Shown: positions 44,053 to 52,943 of the stretch, in pieces
Position numbering within the stretch: position 1 is the stretch's first letter
Layout: each line of letters opens with the position of its first letter
NCBI GenBank assembly: GCA_963709325.1
Contig: CAVPVV010000004.1
Span: forward strand, 372,001-436,000
Source of the DNA: VFZN01 sp963709325
GTDB taxonomy: Bacteria > Acidobacteriota > Vicinamibacteria > Vicinamibacterales > UBA2999
Reading direction: 5' to 3'
DNA length: 64,000 bases
Position numbers and translations under genes: made by a program
Notes under the pieces: generated by a model
What the model was told of the DNA's origin: nothing
Database searches by the model: none
What the model saw: the letters and a program-made list of their open reading frames with translations, nothing else

Positions 44053-45345
44053 TTATCGCCCTTGGCGAATACGCGCGATCTCCTCGGTGACCAGCCGTTC
44101 GGCAGTCTCGCGGACGATTGCCTGCACCTGGCCGCCACCGTCTCCACGAACCGCTTCCACGATCGCCGCCGGCACCGCCGTGGCGACCGCCTCAGCGAGC
44201 CCGCTGCGGATCGCTGCGTCGGCGACCTCGCGCACGGTGTCGCGGATCGCCGGCACCAGGATATCGCGGACCTGCTCGGCCACTGCGCCGGGCAGGGCGT
44301 CCTTGACGGCGGCCTGCACCAGCTCCGCGACCATCGAGCGCATGTCGACGGCCATTGCCTGCAGTTCGGGGCGCATCCGCTCCACCACGCGCGCGGCCAG
44401 GTCGTCGAGCGCGGCGGGGGTCAGTTCGGCGGTGGCGGCCGTGAGCACCGGCGGCGCGGATTGGCCTTGTTCGGCAGCAAGCAGCGATTCGAAGTCGTCG
44501 GCCGCCGACGACGGCCGCGGCCGCGAGAAGATGCCGCTCCCCGGCTTGTGCGGGGTATCGGAAGGCCAGGCACTTGCTGCGGCCGGAGCCTCGACTGCGG
44601 ACTCGGACCGCCCGGATGTCTCCCCGAGCAGTGCTGCCGAGGGCTGGTACGAGGTCTGAGGAGGATCGTCAGGGAACCAGTCGCGCGCGTCACCTGCCGG
44701 CACCGGCATGTCGTACGGCTCGGAGTCCTCGCCAGACGCCTCGCGGGCAGCGACGTCGGCGGCCGCATCCGCGGTCGAATCCGCCGGAGGCCACGCCATT
44801 GGCGCGTCCCCTCGGGCGGACGCGTTGGTGACACCGGCACCAGCCGCAGACGACGCCGGCTCCCGCCTTTCCACGGCCGTCTTATCGGCCTGCCGCGCCT
44901 CGGGCTCAGGCCTCTTGGCCACGGGCTTGACGTCGGAAGCGGTCACCAACCGGGCCGCCGGGACCGGAGGCGCGCCCTTGAGACCCAGCAGCTCTTTGAC
45001 TCGACTGATCACGTGGCTCGGCTCGAATGGTTTCTCGAGGACGCCGTTCGCCCCCGAATCGTGGAGACGCTGCTCGTCGACCGGATCGGCGACACCCGCC
45101 AGCAGCAGGACGGGCACCGTGCTCAAGTGGGGCTGCTCCCGGACCCAGCGGGCCAGCTCGTAGCCGTCCACGCAGGGCATATTCGTGTCGGCCAGAACGA
45201 CATCCGGCCGTTCCTTGACCATCCGGTTGATCGCGTCCTGACCGTCCTTGGCGACCACCACCCGGACCGGCTGATCGGCAAAGGTCAGCGACACCACCCG
45301 CTGGATGGTGAGGCTGTCGTCGGCGAGCAGCAGTGTCGGGGGCAT
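44053..45345 (-). CDS. response regulator with long linker and C-terminal helical domain
   Basis: A 430-residue protein. Residues 1 to about 118 are a receiver domain: LLADDSLTIQRVV with acidic D9 and D10, the phosphorylation site D53 in VVLADTNMP, and the conserved Lys in GVLEKPFEP. A long Ala/Pro/Glu-rich linker (about 140-330) follows. The last about 90 residues are amphipathic helices (LDDLAARVVERMRPELQAMA, AEQVRDILVPAIRDTVREVA). Such architectures are seen in Acidobacteria and myxobacteria and probably act through protein-protein contacts. No kinase is nearby. It starts 10 bases after the mutase subunit gene. Confidence 0.85.
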   Translation of the reverse strand: MPPTLLLADDSLTIQRVVSLTFADQPVRVVVAKDGQDAINRMVKERPDVVLADTNMPCVDGYELARWVREQPHLSTVPVLLLAGVADPVDEQRLHDSGANGVLEKPFEPSHVISRVKELLGLKGAPPVPAARLVTASDVKPVAKRPEPEARQADKTAVERREPASSAAGAGVTNASARGDAPMAWPPADSTADAAADVAAREASGEDSEPYDMPVPAGDARDWFPDDPPQTSYQPSAALLGETSGRSESAVEAPAAASAWPSDTPHKPGSGIFSRPRPSSAADDFESLLAAEQGQSAPPVLTAATAELTPAALDDLAARVVERMRPELQAMAVDMRSMVAELVQAAVKDALPGAVAEQVRDILVPAIRDTVREVADAAIRSGLAEAVATAVPAAIVEAVRGDGGGQVQAIVRETAERLVTEEIARIRQGR

Positions 45346-45355
45346 CGACACGCGA

Positions 45356-45757
45356 CTAGACCCGGGCGCGGGCGTTTCCGTTGATGAAATCGACGATCTG
45401 CTGCATCGGCGTGCCAGGGATGAAGATCCCCCGGATTCCCATCTCATTCAATTTCGGCACGTCCTGGTTGGGAATGATACCCCCGACGACCACCTGCACG
45501 TCATCGAGGCCTTTCTCTTTGAGAAGCTCCACGACCCGCGGGCAGATGTGCATGTGCGCGCCCGAGAGAATGGACAAGCCGATCACATCTGCATCTTCCT
45601 GCAATGCGGCGCTGACAATCTGCTCCGGTGTCTGCCGGAGGCCGGTGTAAATGACCTCCATGCCGGCATCGCGCAGGGCCCGGGCGATCACCTTGGCGCC
45701 CCGGTCGTGGCCATCGAGCCCGGGCTTAGCGATGACGACCCTGATCTTCTGGCTCAT
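45356..45757 (-). CDS. methylmalonyl-CoA mutase, cobalamin-binding subunit
   Basis: 133 residues forming a stand-alone B12-binding domain. The signature is GLDGHDRGAKVIARALRDAG with His17 as the lower axial ligand of cobalamin, then GLSILSGAH and VVVGGIIPNQD. In most proteobacteria this domain is fused to the large subunit; in archaea and many Acidobacteria it is separate, as here. Its ATG overlaps the large-subunit stop (ATGA). The response-regulator gene follows after 10 bases. Confidence 0.93.
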   Translation of the reverse strand: MSQKIRVVIAKPGLDGHDRGAKVIARALRDAGMEVIYTGLRQTPEQIVSAALQEDADVIGLSILSGAHMHICPRVVELLKEKGLDDVQVVVGGIIPNQDVPKLNEMGIRGIFIPGTPMQQIVDFINGNARARV

Positions 45758-47416
45758 ATGACCGGTACCTCCTCATATTCTCCCCAGACCTCGCGGAGCG
45801 CGTCGCACATTTCTCCCACCGTTGCATAGGCGCGCACGCATTCCAGGAGCGGGGGCATCGTATTGTCGCGGCCGCCCGCCGCTTTGCGCAGGCCGTCGAG
45901 CGCCCGCCCGACGCGACCAGTGTCGCGGGTCTGCTTCAGCGCCTCGAGCCTCGCCAGCTGGGTATCGGCCGTGCTGTCGTCGATGTAGAGGATCTCGATC
46001 GGCTTCTCGTCGGTCTGCACGTAGTCGTTGACCCCGACGATGATCTTGTCGCGCCGTTCCACGGCCTGCTGGAACTGGTAGGAGGCTTCGGCGATCTCCT
46101 TCTGGGGGTATCCCAGCTCGATCGCTTCGACCATTCCGCCCATCCGATCGATCGTGTCCCAGTACTTGAGGGTGCCGAGCTCCATGTCCCGCGTCAGTTT
46201 CTCGATGAAATAGGAGCCGCCGAGCGGATCGACGACGTTGGAGACGCCGCTCTCGTGGGCGATGATCTGCTGCGTGCGCAGCGCAATGGTCGCGGATTCC
46301 TTGGTCGGCAGAGCGAGTGCCTCGTCGAGCGAGTTGGTGTGCAGCGAGTTGGTGCCGCCGAGCACCGCGGCAAGCGCCTGGAGCGCGGTCCGGACGACGT
46401 TGTTGTAGGGCTGCTGCGCGGTGAGCGAGACGCCGGCGGTCTGGGTGTGGAAGCGGAGCTGCCACGAGCGCGGGTGCTTCGCCCCGAACCGGTCGCGCAT
46501 CGCCTCGGCCCACAGCTTTCGCGCCGCGCGGTACTTGGCGATCTCCTCGAAGAAGTCGCTGTGCGAGTTGAAGAAGAAGGAGAGACGCGGGACGAAGTCG
46601 TCGACCTTCAGCCCGGCATCCACGCCGTACTGCACGTACTCGAGGCCGTCCCGCAGCGTGAAAGCCAACTCCTGCAGCGCCGTCGATCCCGCTTCGCGGA
46701 TGTGGTACCCGCTCACCGAGATCGTGTTCCACTTCGGCACCTCCGCCGCGCAGAACGCGAAGATGTCGGTGATCAGCCGCATCGACGGGCGCGGCGGGAA
46801 GATGTACTCCTTCTGGGCGATGAACTCCTTGAGGATGTCGTTCTGGATCGTCCCCGAGATCTTTTTCCAGTCGGCGCCCTGCTTCTCGGCGACGACCAGG
46901 TACATCGCGAAGATCATCGGCGCCGGCGAATTGATGGTCATGGACGTGGTGATGTCGGCGAGCGAGATGCCCTCGAACAACCTCTCCATGTCGGCCAGCG
47001 AGGTGATGTTGACGCCGCACTTTCCCACTTCGCCGAGCGACAGTGGGTGATCCGGATCGCGGCCCATCAGCGTCGGCAGATCGAAGGCGACGCTCAGGCC
47101 GGTGCCGCCGGCGGCGATCAGGTCCTTGTAGCGCTGATTGGTTTCCTCCGGCGTGCCGAACCCGGCAAACTGCCGCATCGTCCAGAGCTTGCCGCGGTAG
47201 CCGGTCGGGTGGATGCCGCGGACGTACGGGAATTGGCCGGGGTTGCCGATGTCGCGGGCGTAGTCACGATCGGCAATGTCGTCCGCAGTGTAGAGGCGGT
47301 CGATTGGCTGGCCGGAAATCGTGGTGAAGGGCCCTTTGCGCTCCGGGGCCGGTAGCGAGGGTCTCGCGCTCCCATCGCGACTTGCCGGTTTCCGCCGGAT
47401 TGATGACACCCTTCAT
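45754..47416 (-). CDS. methylmalonyl-CoA mutase, large (catalytic) subunit; one frame break near the start
   Basis: Rearranges (R)-methylmalonyl-CoA to succinyl-CoA with the cobalamin subunit next door. The body (about 550 residues) has the substrate barrel: RGIHPTGYRGKLWTMRQFAG, GTGLSVAFDLPTLMGRD, SMTINSPAPMIFAMYLVVAE, and QLRFHTQTAGVSLTAQQPYNN. The long frame stops being family-like at about 47353. Upstream, another frame reads MKGVINPAETGKSRWERETL from an ATG at 47416, the usual N terminus of this subunit. Dropping one base at 47353 joins them. A perfect TATAAT lies 9 bases before that ATG. As for dnaJ, an error is likelier than decay. Confidence 0.9.
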
Positions 47417-47425
47417 AACCTTGCC

Positions 47426-47431
47426 ATTATA
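47426..47431 (-). promoter_or_regulatory. mutase operon -10 element
   Basis: TATAAT, a perfect -10 on the minus strand, nine bases before the mutase ATG. The -35 position is weak. The message would begin only a few bases before the start codon. Confidence 0.5.
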
Positions 47432-47535
47432 CGGGCGGCTCCTGCGCGCTTGTGTCTGCAGCTGTCTTTCGACTGCCGCGGCGAGTCTGTGACGGTCTCG
47501 CGTCGATGCCATTGGCAAATGCCGTCAATGCGGAA

Positions 47536-47565
47536 TTGACATTCCAGGTGAGACAACGCTACTGT
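47536..47565 (+). promoter_or_regulatory. gdhA promoter
   Basis: TTGACA at 47536-47541 (perfect -35) with TACTGT at 47560-47565, spacer 18. AGGAG at 47586-47590 is the ribosome site. The remaining gap between the divergent mutase and gdhA genes (47417-47594) shows no other clear element. Confidence 0.5.
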
Positions 47566-47594
47566 GGTTCGTTTGTTCTCGCGACAGGAGACGT

Positions 47595-48845
47595 ATGGAG
47601 GGACACGGCTCGGTATTCGGCGCAATGCTCCAGGAGTTCGAAGGCGCCGCCAAGATTCTGAACCTGGACAAGGGACTGTGGAAGATGCTGACGAACCCGA
47701 AGCGTCAGATCATCGTGTCCTGTCCCGTGCAGATGGACAACGGGGAGATCGAGGTCTTCACCGGGTACCGGGTTCAATACAACATCACGCTCGGGCCGGC
47801 CAAGGGCGGCATCCGCTACCACCCCGGCGTGACGCTCGACGAAGTCACGGCGCTGGCGGCGTGGATGACGTGGAAGTGCGCGGTGGCGCAGCTGCCCTTC
47901 GGCGGCGGCAAGGGCGGCGTCATCTGCGATCCCACCCGGATGTCGCGCCGCGAGCTCGAAGCGCTGACCCGCCGCTACTGCGCGGAGATCATCGACGCAA
48001 TCGGCCCCGAGAAGGACGTGCCCGCACCCGACGTCAACACCAACGAGCAGATCATGGCGTGGTTCTCCGACACCTACTCGATGCACGTCGGCCACACCTC
48101 GACCGCGGTCGTCACTGGCAAGCCGGTGGAGATGGGTGGTTCGCTCGGCCGGCGCGAGGCCACCGGCCGCGGCGTAATGATCGCGGCGCGTGAGTCGGCC
48201 AAGCACCTCGGGTTCTCGCTGAAGGGCGCCAAGGTGGCGGTGCAGGGCTTCGGAAACGTCGGCGGCATCGCCGCGGAGCTGCTCGCCGAGCAGGGCGCGA
48301 TCATCGTCGGTGTCACCGACTGGAAGGGCGGCGTCCACAATGCCAAGGGGCTCGACGCCAAGGCTCTGGCCGCGTACGTCTCGCAGCACCGCACCGTAGC
48401 TGGCTTCAACGGCGGTGAGACCCTCAGGAACGACGAGCTGTTCGGTCTCGACGTCGACATCCTCATCCCTGCCGCTCTCGAGAACCAGATCACCGCGGAG
48501 AACGTCGGCAAGATCAAGGCAAAGCTCGTCGTCGAAGGCGCCAACGGCCCGACTACTCCGGAAGCGACCAAGGCGCTGCACGATCGCGGCGTGTTCATCG
48601 TCCCCGACATCCTCGCGAACGCCGGCGGCGTCACCACCTCGTATTTCGAGTGGGTCCAGGATCGACACGGCTACTTCTGGTCGGAGAAGGAAGTCAACGA
48701 ACGGCTGGAGGCGAAGATGATGGAGGCCTACCACGCGGTCCTCCAGACCGCGCAGCGCTACAGCATCGACATGCGAACTGCTGCCTACATCGTCGCGATC
48801 AACAGGGTCGCCACGGTGACCAAGATGAGGGGCATGTACGCGTAG
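47595..48845 (+). CDS. gdhA: Glu/Leu/Phe/Val family dehydrogenase (glutamate dehydrogenase)
   Basis: Interconverts glutamate and 2-oxoglutarate plus ammonia with NAD(P). The 416-residue product has the catalytic Lys motif LPFGGGKGGVICDP near residue 108, substrate-binding GPAKGGIRYHPGVTLDEVTA and the Rossmann GFGNVGGIAAELLAEQGA. The C-terminal ANAGGVTTSYFEWVQDRHGYFW is typical of the short hexameric type. An AGGAG ribosome site stands four bases before the ATG. The coenzyme preference cannot be read safely. Confidence 0.93.
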   Translation: MEGHGSVFGAMLQEFEGAAKILNLDKGLWKMLTNPKRQIIVSCPVQMDNGEIEVFTGYRVQYNITLGPAKGGIRYHPGVTLDEVTALAAWMTWKCAVAQLPFGGGKGGVICDPTRMSRRELEALTRRYCAEIIDAIGPEKDVPAPDVNTNEQIMAWFSDTYSMHVGHTSTAVVTGKPVEMGGSLGRREATGRGVMIAARESAKHLGFSLKGAKVAVQGFGNVGGIAAELLAEQGAIIVGVTDWKGGVHNAKGLDAKALAAYVSQHRTVAGFNGGETLRNDELFGLDVDILIPAALENQITAENVGKIKAKLVVEGANGPTTPEATKALHDRGVFIVPDILANAGGVTTSYFEWVQDRHGYFWSEKEVNERLEAKMMEAYHAVLQTAQRYSIDMRTAAYIVAINRVATVTKMRGMYA

Positions 48846-48847
48846 CC

Positions 48848-50914
48848 CTATCCTACGACCCGGAAGGCTACCAACTCGGTCGACGGCTTATGGCCTTCCG
48901 TCGCCGCAGATACCTCCAGCAGGTATTCCCCGGCGGCAAGACTCGAGAGCGGCAGGTCCACCTGCCCTTCTGGCTCTGCCTGCGGCGTCACCGGCAGGTC
49001 CGACATCTTCTGTCCCTGCGTGTTGAGCAGTCTCGCCGAGAGCGTCAGCTGTCCGTCCGGCTTGCCGAACGCGTTGAAGCGGACGAGCAGGCGATCGGTC
49101 CGACGGAACTCACGGAGCGCGGTGGGAATCGGCGCGGGCTCGGCCTTCAGCTGCTGATACTCGCGGGCGGTGCGGGCGACGAAGACCCGCGGCGTCGAGA
49201 CGCGCAGGTCGGCGGAGGTCAGATCCGGCACCACTACTTCGCGGTCTTCGCTGTCCAGTGTGCCGGGGCCGGTGCCCTCCACTGCGACACGCAGCCGGAG
49301 CTTGCCCGGCTTCACCGGGAAGGTGACCGACGCGCCTTTCGCGCTCGTCACGTCGCCGACCGGACCGCTGAAGAACTCCTCGCCCGACGGCGAAGCCGCG
49401 ACGAGCGAGATCTGCTTCGGCTCGTCGCGCTTGACGCCCGGCGCTGCCGGGATCGGCTCCCATACGAACGTCACCTTGGTGAGCCCGTCCTCACCCGGCT
49501 CCGTCCCGAACCACGTCCGCACGAAGCGCCGCCCACCTGACGATGGCGCGATCGAGTTGACCGCTCGCGTCACTGCCGGGGGCGGGCCTGCTTTCGGCGG
49601 CGCGGTGGCCCGCGCCGATTCTTCCGCCGACAGCGCCCAGTAACCCTTGCGGGCGCGCACCTGCACGCCCGGCCGCTTGATGCGAACCTTGATCGCGTGG
49701 AACTTCCCGTCCTGCGGCGCCTGCGACGAGTTGTAGCCGACCAGGTAGTACGCGCTCGAGTCGCGGATGATCTGCTCCATGCCCTTTGCGAGATCGTTGC
49801 GGTTGACGATGGCGCGGCCGTCGGTGTTCTCGGCGAGCACTTGCAGCGTCGCCATGGTCGAGCGCAGCGCGTCCTGGCTCAGGCGGTTGCTGATGTTGTC
49901 CTGGATGTCGTACTCGCCGGTCGACAACCCGCGCGGATCGACGGCGTAGATCGCGGTGTTGGAGCGATTCGCCGCGTCGTAGACGTTCTGCAGCTCGCTC
50001 TGCAGGTCGAACTCGGCCATGCTGCGCGCGCGATCTTCGTTGATGTCGTTGTCGCCGGCCATCGGCCGGTTGTAGTTCGGATTGCCGAGGCCCGAGAAAC
50101 CGGCCTGCGCGTCGCGCATCTGCGGCGGCAGCATCGCCGTGTAGCCTTCACTGAGCAGAATGATGGCCTTGCGTCCTTCGCGGAGCGCGCCGAGCTTGAC
50201 GGAGAGACCCTTCAGAGCCGACAGCGACACCTGCCGCCGGATCCGCTCCACGATCTCGGTCGGCTGATCGACGTAGCGCTGCTCGACGTCGTTGCGCGGC
50301 TCGTAGCGGAACTTGCGTCCCTCGAACTTCTCGACCACGCGCGCGACAGCTTCGTGGTTGCGGGTCAGCACCACCGCATCGAGCGGCGTGAGCGGGTACA
50401 TCACCGCGACCAGGTCGTTGGCGGCGAGCTGGTTGCGAATGAACTCCACCACTGGCTTGCGCGACGCCATGCTGTTGCCAAGCCGGACGTTGTAGTCGTC
50501 GAGGAAGAACACGAAGATGCGGGCGCTCTCGTCGGCCGCGGCCAGTTCCTCGTCTTCGCGGGATCGAATGCCGCGCTGGACGTACTCCGGTGAGGCGGTG
50601 TCGACCTTGACCAGGCGGAACGTCTCCACCGTCTGCGGCTTGCCGTCCTCGGTGATCTCGAAATCGGTCTGCTTCAAATCGGCGACTGGATTACCGGTCT
50701 TGTCGCTGACGATGACGTCCACTCGAACGAAGTTGATCCCGGCGCGGAACACCGGCTGTCCGGCGGGGTTGGTACCCTGCGCCGGCGTACCCGCCTGCGC
50801 ATCGGGCGGGGGCGGAGGCGGAGGCTGCTGCTCCTGCGGCCGCGCGGGTTCCTGGGCGCTGATCGCGAGCGCGAGCGCCAGCATGAAGACGACGAGCGTG
50901 GTGATACGTCGCAT
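48848..50914 (-). CDS. secreted VWFA-domain protein of Acidobacterial type
   Basis: A 688-residue exported protein of the Acidobacterial VWFA-related family (TIGR03436 as I know it). The signal peptide (VVFMLALALAISA before QEPARP) is followed by a Pro/Gln-rich stretch, then an Ig-like strand domain (VRVDVIVSDKTGNPVADLKQ-type) and the VWFA domain (IFVFFLDDYNVRLGNSM) whose MIDAS-like DxxxS is partly altered. The C-terminal part holds sandwich-like beta strands. Function unknown; Acidobacteria carry many copies. It converges on gdhA with two bases between stops; the ATG at 50914 is chosen for the signal peptide. Confidence 0.88.
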   Translation of the reverse strand: MRRITTLVVFMLALALAISAQEPARPQEQQPPPPPPPDAQAGTPAQGTNPAGQPVFRAGINFVRVDVIVSDKTGNPVADLKQTDFEITEDGKPQTVETFRLVKVDTASPEYVQRGIRSREDEELAAADESARIFVFFLDDYNVRLGNSMASRKPVVEFIRNQLAANDLVAVMYPLTPLDAVVLTRNHEAVARVVEKFEGRKFRYEPRNDVEQRYVDQPTEIVERIRRQVSLSALKGLSVKLGALREGRKAIILLSEGYTAMLPPQMRDAQAGFSGLGNPNYNRPMAGDNDINEDRARSMAEFDLQSELQNVYDAANRSNTAIYAVDPRGLSTGEYDIQDNISNRLSQDALRSTMATLQVLAENTDGRAIVNRNDLAKGMEQIIRDSSAYYLVGYNSSQAPQDGKFHAIKVRIKRPGVQVRARKGYWALSAEESARATAPPKAGPPPAVTRAVNSIAPSSGGRRFVRTWFGTEPGEDGLTKVTFVWEPIPAAPGVKRDEPKQISLVAASPSGEEFFSGPVGDVTSAKGASVTFPVKPGKLRLRVAVEGTGPGTLDSEDREVVVPDLTSADLRVSTPRVFVARTAREYQQLKAEPAPIPTALREFRRTDRLLVRFNAFGKPDGQLTLSARLLNTQGQKMSDLPVTPQAEPEGQVDLPLSSLAAGEYLLEVSAATEGHKPSTELVAFRVVG

Positions 50915-50945
50915 ATGGTCGAGCCCCCTGACCCGCTGTACGAGG

Positions 50946-50954
50946 ATGATACCA
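50946..50954 (-). promoter_or_regulatory. extended -10 for the VWFA gene
   Basis: TGGTATCAT on the minus strand (TGn plus TATCAT), about 31 bases before the VWFA ATG, which also has an AGGGGG ribosome-site-like run. The 102-base gap (50915-51016) serves the divergent acyl-CoA dehydrogenase too; that gene has a GAGG sequence before its ATG. Confidence 0.35.
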
Positions 50955-51016
50955 TTGCGCTTTGGCCACTTCACTGGCCAGCCGCCCTTATTCCAGAACG
51001 AGTTACGAGGCATCTC

Positions 51017-52180
51017 ATGACCCAGACACTGACCGGTCCGGCGGCCCTGACGCGCCTGACCGAAGACGAAGCGCTGTTTCGCGACAGCGTGTACGAGTTC
51101 GCCGACAAGGAGATCCGTCCGCTGTCGCGCGAAATGGACGAACACGCAAAAATGTCGCGCGAGCTCATCGACAAGCTCTTCGAGCTCGGCATCATGGGCA
51201 TCGAGGTGCCAGAGTCACACGCCGGCGCCGGCGCTACGTTCTTCCACTCGGTGCTCGCGGTCGAATCGCTGTCGCGCGTCGATCCCTCGATCGGCGTGCT
51301 CGTCGACGTCCAGAACACGCTGGTCATCAACGCCATCCTGCGCTGGGGCAGCGAGCAAATCAAGCACCGGTACCTGCCCAAGCTCGCCTCCTCCACCGTC
51401 GGCGCCTACTGCCTGTCTGAGGCCGGCTCCGGCAGCGACGCGTTCGCGCTCACGACCCGCGCGGTCGAGAAGGGCGACGGCTACGCGCTCACCGGCCGCA
51501 AGCTCTGGATCACCAACGGCAACGAGGCGGACCTGTTCATCGTCTTCGCGACGGTGAATCCCGAGGCGGGTTATCGGGGCATTACGGCATTCCTCGTCGA
51601 TCGCGGAATGGCGGGGTTCACGGTCGGGAAGAAGGAAGACAAGCTCGGCATTCGCGCCAGCTCGACCTGTGAGTTGCTGTTCGAGGACTGCGTGGTACCG
51701 AAGTCGGCGGTGCTCGGCGAGGTCGGCAAGGGATACAAGGTGGCGATCGAGACCCTCAACGAGGGGCGTATCGGGATTGGTGCGCAGATGGTCGGACTCG
51801 CACAGGGCGCGCTCGATCACACCGTCAAGTACGTGAGGGACCGGAAACAGTTCGGCAAACCGATCAGCGACTTCCAGGGCGTGCAGTTCCAGCTGGCGCG
51901 GATGGCCATCGACGTCGAGACGTCGCGGCTGCTGGTCTACAACGCCGCCCGCCTCCGCGACGCCGGACTGCCGTTCCTGCAGGAAGCGGCGATGTGCAAG
52001 ATCGTCTCGTCAGAAGCCGCCGAGCGCGTGACCTCGACCGCCGTCAACCTGTATGGCGGTTATGGATTCGTCAAGGACTACCCCGTCGAGAAGCTCTATC
52101 GCGACGCCAAGATCGGCCAGATCTACGAGGGCACGTCCAACATGCAGCTGCAGACCATCGCCAAAGGGCTGCTTGGCTAG
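51017..52180 (+). CDS. acyl-CoA dehydrogenase (short/branched-chain type)
   Basis: A 387-residue flavin dehydrogenase, second in this window. The three domains are visible: N-terminal DEALFRDSVYEFADKEIRPL, beta domain with YCLSEAGSGSDAFAL and GRKLWITNGNEADLFIVFA, and C-terminal DRKQFGKPISDFQGVQFQLA and YGGYGFVKDYPVEKLYRDAK. The catalytic Glu is in IYEGTSNMQLQTIAKGLL. The pattern is close to short/branched-chain (2-methylbutyryl/isobutyryl) dehydrogenases, which fits the methylmalonyl-CoA route. The frame runs upstream to 50915, but ATG 51017 has the ribosome site. Confidence 0.92.
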   Translation: MTQTLTGPAALTRLTEDEALFRDSVYEFADKEIRPLSREMDEHAKMSRELIDKLFELGIMGIEVPESHAGAGATFFHSVLAVESLSRVDPSIGVLVDVQNTLVINAILRWGSEQIKHRYLPKLASSTVGAYCLSEAGSGSDAFALTTRAVEKGDGYALTGRKLWITNGNEADLFIVFATVNPEAGYRGITAFLVDRGMAGFTVGKKEDKLGIRASSTCELLFEDCVVPKSAVLGEVGKGYKVAIETLNEGRIGIGAQMVGLAQGALDHTVKYVRDRKQFGKPISDFQGVQFQLARMAIDVETSRLLVYNAARLRDAGLPFLQEAAMCKIVSSEAAERVTSTAVNLYGGYGFVKDYPVEKLYRDAKIGQIYEGTSNMQLQTIAKGLLG

Positions 52181-52202
52181 CGACCGCGTTCATCAGCCAT
52201 CG

Positions 52203-52943
52203 TCAATGAACGCCGACCGCGCGGATGTCCTCGATCCACGGGGCGCCCAACCGACCCACGCGAAAGTCCACCTCATAGCGCGGCTCCTCGTCGCTTGCCT
52301 TCGGCGGCGGCAAGTGGCCGCGGAGGTGCGCGGGAATCGAAATCTCGGGTGACACCAGCGCGTCCACTTCGCCCCACACCGATGGCCCTTCCTTCTCGTT
52401 CGAGAAATAGCGCATGCGGATCACGGCCGGCATCACGATCACCGGAGCGTCGGCGTAGCTGCGGCGCAGCGGTTCCGGTGTGACCGCGGCGTCGATCGGC
52501 ACCAGCCGGCTCCGTTCCAGCGGCCGTTCGAAGGCTCGCGTTGGTTCCGCGAGGTCAGGCGGTCTGCTCATCTCGATGCGCTGCTCGATGAGGCGCCAGG
52601 CCGGGCCGTTCAGCTCGAAGGCAACCCACGCCAGGCGCGGCAGACTGCGGCCGTAGAACAGCTCTGCCTCGGGTGCGCCGGCCGGCACTCCGGTCGTGAA
52701 GCCGATCTCGCGGAGCTTGAGGTCGGTGAGCCAGAGGCGCGCGTCCTGGGCGACCCGACGCGGCTGCCACTGGAGCCGCAGGCGGATCTCGGAACGATCC
52801 AAAGGCCCATTCCAGGCCAGGCGAACTTCGCGCTCGGTCAGGACGATGGACTGCACGTCACCGCTGCGGTTCCACGCCGCTGCCCCGAACAGCCCGCCGA
52901 CGGTGATCAAGAGCACCAGCGCCGCGACCACAAGGCGGCTCAT
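52203..52943 (-). CDS. DUF4824 family membrane-anchored protein
   Basis: A 246-residue protein with an N-terminal membrane helix (VVAALVLLITVGGLFGAAAW) and a periplasmic region that starts VLTEREVRLAWNG, as in DUF4824. It includes WVAFELNGPAWRLI and ends ...GAPWIEDIRAVGVH. In bacteria this family is usually next to a DUF2157 protein, as here; the pair overlaps by four bases (ATGA). Function unknown. The longer frame upstream is shared with the DUF2157 gene and is not used. Confidence 0.78.
   Translation of the reverse strand: MSRLVVAALVLLITVGGLFGAAAWNRSGDVQSIVLTEREVRLAWNGPLDRSEIRLRLQWQPRRVAQDARLWLTDLKLREIGFTTGVPAGAPEAELFYGRSLPRLAWVAFELNGPAWRLIEQRIEMSRPPDLAEPTRAFERPLERSRLVPIDAAVTPEPLRRSYADAPVIVMPAVIRMRYFSNEKEGPSVWGEVDALVSPEISIPAHLRGHLPPPKASDEEPRYEVDFRVGRLGAPWIEDIRAVGVH

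Noticed and set aside
47417..47594. Non-coding RNA or tRNA in the mutase-gdhA gap
   Set aside because: No cloverleaf or stable long hairpin could be read; only promoters are seen.
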